Shown: positions 1-4,743 of the stretch, one piece after another | Position numbering within the stretch: position 1 is the stretch's first letter | How the letters are laid out: every line of letters starts with the position of its first letter | Source: Methanobacteriota archaeon | GTDB lineage: Archaea; Halobacteriota; Methanosarcinia; Methanosarcinales; Methanoperedenaceae | Assembly (NCBI GenBank): GCA_018899795.1 | Contig: JAHIHJ010000419.1 | Location: 1-5,208 of the forward strand | DNA: 5,208 bases | Direction: 5' to 3' | Notes under the pieces: model-generated | Told to the model about the DNA's origin: nothing | Seen by the model: only the letters and a program-made list of their open reading frames with translations | The model's database searches: none | Program-made: the position numbers and the translations under genes

Positions 1-6
1 AAAAAA
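1..6 (-). terminator. oligo-T terminator of tRNA-Tyr
   Basis: One base beyond the mature tRNA 3' end, the minus strand reads at least six T residues up to the window edge. Oligo-T tracts are the usual archaeal intrinsic termination signal, and the spacing suits a tRNA with no downstream partner. Confidence 0.6.
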
Positions 7-7
7 G

Positions 8-119
8 TCCCACCTCCCAGACTCGAACCGGGGACTTCGCGGTGCCTGCGCGTTAATGTGTGCATATCGCACATGATCCATACTACAGCCGCGCACTCTA
101 GCCACTGAGTTAAGGCGGG
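8..119 (-). tRNA. tRNA-Tyr (GUA anticodon) with a 39-base intron
   Basis: On the minus strand this folds into a full cloverleaf. The acceptor stem CCCGCCT pairs with AGGTGGG (one G-U pair). The D stem is ACTC/GAGT around AGTGGCTA, the anticodon stem CGCGG/CCGCG, the variable loop AAGTC, and the T stem CCCGG/CTGGG around TTCGAGT. Without the intron the tRNA is 73 bases, and CCA is not encoded. The anticodon loop is CTGTAGA, so the anticodon is GTA at 84-86. First pair C1-G72 and discriminator A73 are the archaeal tyrosine identity elements, which agrees with the anticodon. Starting the acceptor stem one base earlier (T at 120) would leave a C discriminator, so C at 119 is the better 5' end. 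The tRNA supplies tyrosine in translation and must be spliced by the tRNA endonuclease before use. Confidence 0.95.
44..82 (-). other. tRNA-Tyr intron at position 37/38 (bulge-helix-bulge)
   Basis: The intron lies between G37 (position 83) and A38 (position 43), the canonical archaeal site. Exon bases C32-U33-G34-U35 can pair with intron bases GCAG (49-46) as a four-base-pair central helix. This leaves three-base bulges AG/U on the 5' side and GC/A on the 3' side, each cut after the second base, as archaeal splicing endonuclease requires. Inside the intron, TGTGC and GCACA form a five-base-pair hairpin with loop GATAT. The helix expected directly inside the 5' bulge is weak, so the motif looks like a relaxed bulge-helix-bulge. 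Confidence 0.88.
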
Positions 120-142
120 ATGGACTGTGAATATGCACAATC

Positions 143-150
143 ATACTTAA
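143..150 (-). promoter_or_regulatory. TATA box (TTAAGTAT) of tRNA-Tyr
   Basis: On the minus strand TTAAGTAT follows a purine-rich GAAAGGA that could serve as the TFB recognition element. Its centre is about 27 bases before the mature 5' end at 119, so transcription should start within a base or two of the tRNA. This is inference from spacing and loose consensus; the box is not a strong match. Confidence 0.4.
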
Positions 151-155
151 TCCTT

Positions 156-220
156 TCTCAGGGAAGTGAGAGACATTTTAATTTATTCTGGATTCCAATA
201 CCTAAAGATTTTACTCTCAC
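156..220. repeat. dyad array in the divergent tRNA / fprA promoter region
   Basis: GTGAGAG at 166-172 and CTCTCAC at 214-220 form an exact seven-base inverted repeat. A third half-site, TCTCA at 156-160, pairs with TGAGA at 167-171 across six bases. The right-hand arm ends about 13 bases before the fprA TATA box and the left part lies just upstream of the tRNA TATA box. The position suits an operator acting on fprA, but the half-sites are short and could be chance. Confidence 0.3.
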
Positions 221-233
221 GGGTTCTAAATAG

Positions 234-243
234 TATTATATAT
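234..243 (+). promoter_or_regulatory. TATA box (TATTATATAT) of the fprA-YHS operon
   Basis: TATTATATAT preceded by an A-rich CTAAATAG is a good archaeal box A with a TFB element. Transcription starting about 25 bases downstream (near 263-266) would leave a short leader of roughly 26-29 bases that just includes the ribosome binding site at 277-285. Confidence 0.65.
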
Positions 244-276
244 CATAGAACTGAAATTACTGATACATAGAGCATA

Positions 277-285
277 AAGGAGTGA
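277..285 (+). promoter_or_regulatory. ribosome binding site of fprA
   Basis: AAGGAGTGA matches the archaeal anti-Shine-Dalgarno complement, ends six bases before the ATG at 292, and fixes that start. An in-frame TAG at 286-288 rules out any upstream extension. Confidence 0.75.
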
Positions 286-291
286 TAGAAA

Positions 292-1485
292 ATGGCTGTT
301 GAATTAAAAGACGGTATCTACTGGGTGGGAGTCGTGGACTGGAACATCAGGAAGTTCCACGGACACGAGTATTCCACGCACAGGGGCACTACCTACAATG
401 CATATCTGATAGTGGATGAAAAGATCGCGCTCGTGGACACGGTCTGGGGACCATTCTCACAGCAGTTGATAGAGAACATAAAGAAGATAATAGATATCAA
501 GAAAATAGATTATGTAATAGCTAACCATGCTGAAACAGACCATTCAGGCGGGCTCCCTGAACTTATGAAACTCATCCCCGACGCCACGGTCGTGGTCTCG
601 GAAAAGGGGAACGAGAGCATATTCAAGCATTATCATGAGAAATGGAATTTCAAGGTCGTTAAGTCCGGGGAATCTATCAGTCTTGGTAAGAACAATCTCG
701 TTTTCGTAGCCGCTCCCATGCTGCACTGGCCTGACAGCATGTTCACATACCTCACAGGCAAGAACATACTGATGTCAAACGATGCTTTCGGGATGCACTA
801 TGCATCATCGGGTCGGTTCAATGACGAGGTGGACATGATAGAGGTTTACCAGGAAGCTATCAAGTATTATACAAATATCCTCACGCCTTTCAGCGACCTC
901 GTTATCAGGAAGATAGACGAGTTCAAGAAACTCAACATCCCGGTGGATATCATCGCACCGAGCCACGGCATAATCTGGAGGAAAGACCCGCTCCAGATAG
1001 TGAACAAATATTATGAATGGGCAACCCAGAAGAACGACGGCTCAGTTGTGATAATCTACGATACCATGTGGAACGCTACGGAAAAGATGGCAAAGGCGAT
1101 ATCAGAAGGGCTTGAGATGGAAGGTGTGAAGTTCAAGCTTTTCAACATGGCAGTGCATGACCGTAACGATGTGCTTACTGAGGTTTTCAAGTCCAGGGGG
1201 ATACTTATAGGCTCCCCCACTATGAATAACGGACTTTTACCCACACTCAAACCCATACTTGAAGACCTAAAAGGATTGAAGTTCAAAAACAAGGTTGGCG
1301 CCGCCTTTGGTTCATACGGTTGGAGCGGAGAGAACGTGAAGCTCATCGAGGAGAACCTTGAGAAAGCAAAGATTAAGAAATTGCAGGATGGCATAAAAGT
1401 GAAGTGGCAGCCAACCCGGGAAGAACTTAATAAATGCGTTGAGTTCGGCAGGAACTTTGCGAAAGCCTTAAGAAGTCAGGTGTGA
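292..1485 (+). CDS. fprA: FprA-type flavodiiron protein (F420H2:O2 oxidoreductase / NO reductase family)
   Basis: This is a full-length, 397-residue A-type flavoprotein, close to the roughly 400 residues usual in methanogens. Residues 1-245 form a metallo-beta-lactamase-like diiron domain. The ligand set is complete: HAETDH gives H79, E81 and D83 (with H84 alongside), then H145 in MLHWPDSM, D164 in SNDAFG, and H225 in PSHG. Residues 251-397 form a flavodoxin-like FMN domain with the phosphate loop YDTMWNATEKMA (256-267), SPTMNNG (308-314) and FGSYGWSGE (339-347). There is no C-terminal rubredoxin or reductase domain, so electrons must come from outside. In methanogens the family takes them from coenzyme F420H2 and reduces O2 to water; some relatives reduce NO, and sequence alone does not decide between them. 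No signal peptide is seen, so it is cytosolic. A YHS-domain gene follows 24 bases downstream in the same operon. Confidence 0.95.
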   Translation: MAVELKDGIYWVGVVDWNIRKFHGHEYSTHRGTTYNAYLIVDEKIALVDTVWGPFSQQLIENIKKIIDIKKIDYVIANHAETDHSGGLPELMKLIPDATVVVSEKGNESIFKHYHEKWNFKVVKSGESISLGKNNLVFVAAPMLHWPDSMFTYLTGKNILMSNDAFGMHYASSGRFNDEVDMIEVYQEAIKYYTNILTPFSDLVIRKIDEFKKLNIPVDIIAPSHGIIWRKDPLQIVNKYYEWATQKNDGSVVIIYDTMWNATEKMAKAISEGLEMEGVKFKLFNMAVHDRNDVLTEVFKSRGILIGSPTMNNGLLPTLKPILEDLKGLKFKNKVGAAFGSYGWSGENVKLIEENLEKAKIKKLQDGIKVKWQPTREELNKCVEFGRNFAKALRSQV

Positions 1486-1496
1486 ATCCATTATCA

Positions 1497-1503
1497 GGGA
1501 GGT
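1497..1503 (+). promoter_or_regulatory. ribosome binding site of the YHS gene
   Basis: GGGAGGT ends six bases before the ATG at 1510. It is a strong site lying inside the 24-base gap after fprA, which supports translation of this small gene from a shared transcript. Confidence 0.75.
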
Positions 1504-1509
1504 TAAAAT

Positions 1510-1701
1510 ATGGCAATTGACCCGATATGTGGAATGACAGTTGACGAGAAGACGGCGCAGTTCAAGTCGGATTATAAAGGAACGGCATATTATTTCTGCG
1601 CGCCCGGATGCAAGAAAGCGTTTGATGGAGAACCTGAGAAATACTTGAAAGGCGTAAAGAAGGGAATGCCGGGAAAGAAGCCCTGGTGGAAATTCTGGTA
1701 G
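1510..1701 (+). CDS. small YHS-domain protein, probable metal binding
   Basis: The protein has 63 residues. Residues 1-47 are a nearly complete YHS domain: DPICGM (4-9) with C7, then YYFCAPGC (27-34) with C30 and C34, F38, and the closing PEKYL (42-46). YHS domains occur in copper- and heavy-metal-transporting ATPases and small metallochaperone-like proteins, where these cysteines are taken to bind metal. The last 16 residues are a lysine-rich linker ending in PWWKFW, outside the domain and unusually aromatic. The gene lies 24 bases after fprA with its own strong ribosome binding site and no promoter in the gap, so co-transcription is likely. A role in iron or copper handling or redox support for the flavodiiron protein is inference from context. 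It has no membrane segment or signal peptide. Confidence 0.88.
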   Translation: MAIDPICGMTVDEKTAQFKSDYKGTAYYFCAPGCKKAFDGEPEKYLKGVKKGMPGKKPWWKFW

Positions 1702-1724
1702 AAATATCTGATTTCTATCTTTTC
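1699..1724 (+). terminator. possible weak terminator after the fprA-YHS operon
   Basis: TAGAAAT and ATTTCTA form a seven-base-pair stem (1699-1705 with 1711-1717) around ATCTG, starting at the YHS stop codon and followed by TCTTTTCCC. The stem is AT-rich and the T tract is broken, so termination may be partial. Confidence 0.35.
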
Positions 1725-1730
1725 CCAACC

Positions 1731-1737
1731 TTAATTA
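1731..1737 (+). promoter_or_regulatory. TATA-like box (TTAATTA) for elp3
   Basis: The centre of TTAATTA is about 29 bases before the ATG at 1763. With usual archaeal spacing, transcription would begin at or just before the start codon, which fits the absence of any Shine-Dalgarno sequence there. The box is a moderate match only. Confidence 0.45.
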
Positions 1738-1762
1738 CTCTGCATGCCAATAACAGAAGTTA

Positions 1763-3361
1763 ATGGATAATATCGAATCTGCATGCAGGGAACTTGTAGT
1801 GCATCTCCTGCGAAAAGAAATAACGACCGAACAGGAATTGAACGCTGCAAAAAAAGCGGTTAGCATACGCTATAAACTCTCTTCCCTTCTTAGTAATTCC
1901 CGAATACTTGCGGCTGCAGCAGAGGAGGAAAAACATGCGGTACTTGACCTCCTCCAGTTAAAACCCATAAGGACACTGTCAGGGGTGGCTGTTATTGCTG
2001 CCATGACCTCGCCAGCCCCGTGCCCGCATGGGCTGTGCGTGCCATGCCCGGGAGGTCCGGGCTCGAAGTTCCAGTCCCCGCAGAGCTATATGGGCGCAGA
2101 GCCGGCTGCGAGAAGGGCATTTGAGAATGACTTTGATCCGTATAAGCAGGTTTTCTCGCGCCTGGGACAGCTTGTTCAGATAGGTCATCCGATAGAGAAA
2201 GCCGAGCTTATCGTGATGGGTGGGACATACACATCGCGTATGCTTTGCTACCAGGAGTGGTTCGTGAAGCGCGCTATCGAGGCGATGAACGATTTTTACG
2301 GGACTGCATGGAGAGAAGGAAAAGGCAGTTACATCTCTGTGGAGGAAGTCCAGTCAGCCAACGAAAATGCCCGGGTCAGGAACGTGGGCATCACGATCGA
2401 GACAAGACCAGACTGGACTGAATTAGAACATATCGATACCATTCTCGATCTTGGCGCGACAAAGGTGGAGATAGGCGTGCAGAACACATATGATTTTATC
2501 CTTGCCGGAATGCAGCGCGGGCATACCGTGAAGCAGAGCGTGGAGGCGAACGCGAGGCTCAGGGATAGCGGTCTTAAAGTGGGGTTCCACATGATGCCAG
2601 GGCTTCCGGGTTCAACCTGCGATTCGGATCTTCGTATGTTCAGGACATTGTTCGAGGATGAGAGATTTAAACCTGATTATCTGAAGATATATCCCACGCT
2701 TGTTACTGAAGGAACCCGGCTTCACGGGATGTGGGAACTCGGGAACTATGAACCCTTCGAGGTCGAGGAGGCTGTGGAACTGCTCGCAAAGGTCAAATCC
2801 TTCCTGCCAAAGTGGGTGCGCCTGCAGAGGATACAGCGCGACATCCCGGCATATCAGGTACTTGCCGGAATAAAGAAAAGCAATCTGAGGCAGCTTGCGA
2901 AGCAGCGACTTACAAACCTTGGGGGGAAATGCAGGTGCATAAGATGCCGCGAGGTTGGACATTGCGACGCAGAGCCAGGGAACGTTGAACTCGTATCGGA
3001 AAAATATATGGCATGTAGCGGCATAGAACATTTCATTTCTTTCGAGGATGTTGAAAAAGATATCCTGATCGGGTTTATCAGGCTGCGCTTTCCGCATGCT
3101 CCCCACAGGCAGGAGCTTGCGGGCGCGGCTCTTGTGCGGGAACTGCATGTGTACGGCTCCATGGTTCCCCCAGGCGTGAACGCAACCGATGCGCAGTGGC
3201 AGCACCGGGGTTACGGGGAAGAGCTTCTGGCGCAGGCAGAAGAAATTGCGCGCGCCGCGGGGTATGAAAAGATAGTGGTCATAAGCGGTATAGGTGTCAG
3301 GGACTATTACAGGAAGTTCGGGTATGGGCGCGAGGGACCGTACATGACGAAGAGGCTGTGA
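1763..3361 (+). CDS. elp3: Elp3-type tRNA uridine-34 modification enzyme (radical SAM + acetyltransferase)
   Basis: The 532-residue protein matches the length and layout of archaeal Elp3. Residues 1-70 form a helical N-terminal tRNA-binding segment. The radical SAM domain (about 75-370) carries cluster cysteines C87, C92 and C95 in CPHGLCVPCPGG, GGTYTSR (153-159), ETRPD (213-217) and GVQN (238-241). A zinc-site region follows, with C390, C392, C395 and C401. The GNAT acetyltransferase domain (about 405-532) has RELHVYG (459-465), the acetyl-CoA loop QHRGYGEE (480-487) and YYRKFGY (515-521). The family uses acetyl-CoA and radical chemistry to add a carboxymethyl group to U34 of tRNAs in the cytosol; in archaea it acts without the other Elongator subunits. 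The ATG at 1763 is the only reasonable start: an in-frame TAA sits at 1751-1753 and the next methionine is residue 81, inside the domain. It lacks a Shine-Dalgarno site. Confidence 0.95.
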   Translation: MDNIESACRELVVHLLRKEITTEQELNAAKKAVSIRYKLSSLLSNSRILAAAAEEEKHAVLDLLQLKPIRTLSGVAVIAAMTSPAPCPHGLCVPCPGGPGSKFQSPQSYMGAEPAARRAFENDFDPYKQVFSRLGQLVQIGHPIEKAELIVMGGTYTSRMLCYQEWFVKRAIEAMNDFYGTAWREGKGSYISVEEVQSANENARVRNVGITIETRPDWTELEHIDTILDLGATKVEIGVQNTYDFILAGMQRGHTVKQSVEANARLRDSGLKVGFHMMPGLPGSTCDSDLRMFRTLFEDERFKPDYLKIYPTLVTEGTRLHGMWELGNYEPFEVEEAVELLAKVKSFLPKWVRLQRIQRDIPAYQVLAGIKKSNLRQLAKQRLTNLGGKCRCIRCREVGHCDAEPGNVELVSEKYMACSGIEHFISFEDVEKDILIGFIRLRFPHAPHRQELAGAALVRELHVYGSMVPPGVNATDAQWQHRGYGEELLAQAEEIARAAGYEKIVVISGIGVRDYYRKFGYGREGPYMTKRL

Positions 3362-3362
3362 G

Positions 3363-3370
3363 TTTTTTTT
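3363..3370 (+). terminator. oligo-T terminator of elp3
   Basis: Eight consecutive T residues begin one base after the elp3 stop codon. No hairpin is needed in archaea. It lies in the 29-base gap between the convergent elp3 and Nif3 genes. Reading the other way, only ATATATTTTC (3371-3380) is available as a T-rich signal for the Nif3 gene. Confidence 0.65.
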
Positions 3371-3390
3371 GAAAATATATTTCCTTTGAA

Positions 3391-4116
3391 CTATAAGATA
3401 TTTAAAACAGGCTTATCTTCTATGAAAATCGACTCAACCGGCAGCCTCCCGCAAAGCCTTTTCATCGCAGGCGCTTCTGTGGCGTAATGCGTCGCGTCGA
3501 ACAGGCACAGCTCCCCCGCATACCGTATCGCATCGTGCCTCAACTCTCCTGAAACAAGCGCATCGGCGCCGTGCTCAAGGGCGAGATCAATGTATTCCCT
3601 GCAAAAGCCGCTCCCTCCGACCACCATGACCTTTCTTATTTCGGAATTACCGGCATACTGGACATGAGTATCCAGTTTCTTCGAAATATAAGCTGCAAAA
3701 TCCTTCGCGCTCATCGGTTCTATCTCGCCGATCCTTCCCAGCGCGAGTGGTGTGATATTGCTCAATCCCAGCAGTTCCGCGAGCACATCATTTACCCCGC
3801 CTTCTACTTTATCGTAATTCGTGTGCATGGTGTAAATGGATATGTCGTTATCAATGGCAATCTTCAGCGTGTCGGAAAGCCGTTTTGAAATGAGATTTAC
3901 CGGGTCAAAAATAAGCGTGTGGTGGGTTACGAGAAGGTTAGCGCCCAGGCGCGCCGCTTCCTTTAAGACACGATCAGTAGGGTCAAGCGCAACTGCGATC
4001 TTTTGGACATCTGCGCCGCGGTCGAGGACAAGTCCGATCCTGCCTGTGTCGAACTCCTCTGCCAGAGATGGGGGTGCGATTGATTCTAGCAGGGGAATGA
4101 GGTCTTTGAAGTTCAT
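3391..4116 (-). CDS. Nif3-like dinuclear metal-centre protein (YbgI / GTP cyclohydrolase 1 type 2 family)
   Basis: With the start at 4116 the protein has 241 residues, close to the roughly 250 of single-domain Nif3 proteins. Expected metal ligands are present: H65 and H66 in THHTLIF (64-70), H98 and D102 in MHTNYD (97-102), and H210 and E214 in ATHYATE (208-214). EFDTGRIGL (21-29) corresponds to the family's WDNxGL segment, with W replaced by F. VVGGSG (165-170) and GADALVSGELRH (183-194) are also typical. Relatives form hexameric rings with two metal ions per subunit; their cellular job is not settled despite the GTP cyclohydrolase label. An upstream in-frame ATG at 4170 would add 18 residues (FYHFEES and on) unlike the family, and it lies upstream of the TATA box. 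MNFKDLIPLLESIAPP at 4116 is therefore preferred. There is no Shine-Dalgarno site, so the mRNA is probably leaderless. Convergent with elp3. Confidence 0.93.
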   Translation of the reverse strand: MNFKDLIPLLESIAPPSLAEEFDTGRIGLVLDRGADVQKIAVALDPTDRVLKEAARLGANLLVTHHTLIFDPVNLISKRLSDTLKIAIDNDISIYTMHTNYDKVEGGVNDVLAELLGLSNITPLALGRIGEIEPMSAKDFAAYISKKLDTHVQYAGNSEIRKVMVVGGSGFCREYIDLALEHGADALVSGELRHDAIRYAGELCLFDATHYATEAPAMKRLCGRLPVESIFIEDKPVLNIL

Positions 4117-4139
4117 TGATGTTCTTTTGGCAGCGGGGC

Positions 4140-4146
4140 TATTTAA
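4140..4146 (-). promoter_or_regulatory. TATA box (TTAAATA) of the Nif3 gene
   Basis: On the minus strand TTAAATA is centred 27 bases before the ATG at 4116, the spacing expected if transcription starts at the start codon itself. It supports the shorter Nif3 reading frame over the ATG at 4170. Confidence 0.6.
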
Positions 4147-4147
4147 G

Positions 4148-4180
4148 GATTCTTCAAAATGGTAAAACATTTAAAGAATC
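4148..4180. repeat. inverted repeat GATTCTT / AAGAATC between divergent promoters
   Basis: GATTCTT at 4148-4154 and AAGAATC at 4174-4180 are an exact seven-base inverted repeat with a 19-base spacer. The left arm abuts the Nif3 TATA box and the right arm overlaps the TATA-like ATTTAAAG of the plus-strand gene. Position suggests a shared operator; the AT-rich setting makes chance plausible. Confidence 0.3.
4169..4176 (+). promoter_or_regulatory. TATA box (ATTTAAAG) of the four-cysteine gene
   Basis: ATTTAAAG is preceded by an A-rich GGTAAAAC. Transcription about 25 bases downstream (near 4197-4200) would leave a leader of about 17-20 bases that includes the AGGAGGT site. A second AT-rich stretch at 4187-4197 is too close to the gene to serve. 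Confidence 0.5.
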
Positions 4181-4202
4181 AAGTACTAATTATTAAAAAC
4201 GA

Positions 4203-4210
4203 GAGGAGGT
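4203..4210 (+). promoter_or_regulatory. strong ribosome binding site
   Basis: GAGGAGGT is a near-perfect Shine-Dalgarno match ending six bases before the ATG at 4217. It decides that start over other frames overlapping this region. Confidence 0.8.
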
Positions 4211-4216
4211 TACAAT

Positions 4217-4705
4217 ATGGACAAACTATACGAGAATTCGGAAACCGGCTGCTGCCCCAGGTTCGATCCTGCGCCATGGGACGGGAAGGAGCTAATATGG
4301 CAGGACAGGCTGTTCCTAAAAGACCGTGTCAGGAGCATATTCCACATCCCCATGAACTTTAATAAGCTCATGGCAAGGAACATGGAGAAGATAAAATCGG
4401 CTGGCGCACTTGCATCTGAGCCGTTCATGTTCACTGATGAGAACTCTCTCTGGGGCGCGGATGTTTACATTGCAGTGGGTAAAGATGTGCCCGGCGCAGC
4501 GATCGAGAGAATGTCAGGGACTTTTCTGAGCAAGGTGTTCGAAGGTCCTTACAGGGATGCAGGGAAGTGGGCAAAGGAAATGGATAAGTATGTCAGGTCA
4601 AAAGGCAAAGACCCTGAAAAGATGTATTTCTTCTATACCACATGCCCGAAATGCGCCGAACATTACGGTAAAAATTACACGGTGCTTCTTGCAAAGATCA
4701 AATAA
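4217..4705 (+). CDS. conserved protein of unknown function with CC and CxxC cysteine pairs (GyrI-like?)
   Basis: This 162-residue soluble protein resembles a family found in methanogens and anaerobic bacteria, from memory often labelled simply 'hydrolase'; I cannot support an enzymatic activity. The N-terminus carries TGCCPRFDPAPWD (10-22) with adjacent C12 and C13. A basic and hydrophobic stretch, RSIFHIPMNF (39-48), follows. The middle, with DVYIAV (82-87), MSGTFLSKVFEGPY (99-112) and a helix KWAKEMDKYVRSKG (117-130), recalls the beta-alpha layout of GyrI/effector-binding domains. The C-terminus has YFFYTTCPKCAEHYGKNY (137-154) with C143, C146 and H149. The four cysteines could form a zinc or redox site joining the two ends of the chain; this is inference. 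It has its own promoter and strong ribosome binding site, diverges from the Nif3 gene, and ends in tandem TAATAA stops. Confidence 0.82.
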   Translation: MDKLYENSETGCCPRFDPAPWDGKELIWQDRLFLKDRVRSIFHIPMNFNKLMARNMEKIKSAGALASEPFMFTDENSLWGADVYIAVGKDVPGAAIERMSGTFLSKVFEGPYRDAGKWAKEMDKYVRSKGKDPEKMYFFYTTCPKCAEHYGKNYTVLLAKIK

Positions 4706-4706
4706 T

Positions 4707-4711
4707 AAAAA
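4707..4711 (-). terminator. possible oligo-T terminator of the ABC ATPase gene
   Basis: On the minus strand CAATTTTTATTATT follows the ABC gene's stop after about 32 bases. AATAAT (4701-4706) and ATTATT (4735-4740) can also pair across this convergent gap of 38 bases. The signal is short, and the plus-strand gene shows no clear T tract of its own. Confidence 0.35.
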
Positions 4712-4743
4712 TTGGTAGTGGTTCTTTAGAATTCATTATTACC

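Noticed and set aside
1..120. Pseudogene or degraded tRNA, because the raw segment is too long for a tRNA
   Set aside because: Removing a 39-base intron at the canonical 37/38 site gives a perfect 73-base tRNA-Tyr with intact stems and identity elements.
2612..3205. 197-residue open frame antisense to elp3
   Set aside because: It lies wholly opposite a gene with complete catalytic motifs, has no recognisable domain and no start signals; it is a product of the high-G+C coding strand.
3571..4165. Plus-strand frames of 105 and 109 residues opposite the Nif3 gene
   Set aside because: Both are antisense shadows of a gene whose metal ligands are all in place.
4117..4170. N-terminal extension of the Nif3 protein from an ATG at 4170
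   Set aside because: The added 18 residues do not look like the family, the TATA box at 4140-4146 lies inside this stretch, and no ribosome binding site precedes it.
4159..4362. 67-residue plus-strand open frame overlapping the four-cysteine gene
   Set aside because: It is out of frame with the strong ribosome binding site at 4203-4210 and its start overlaps promoter elements; the protein is not recognisable.
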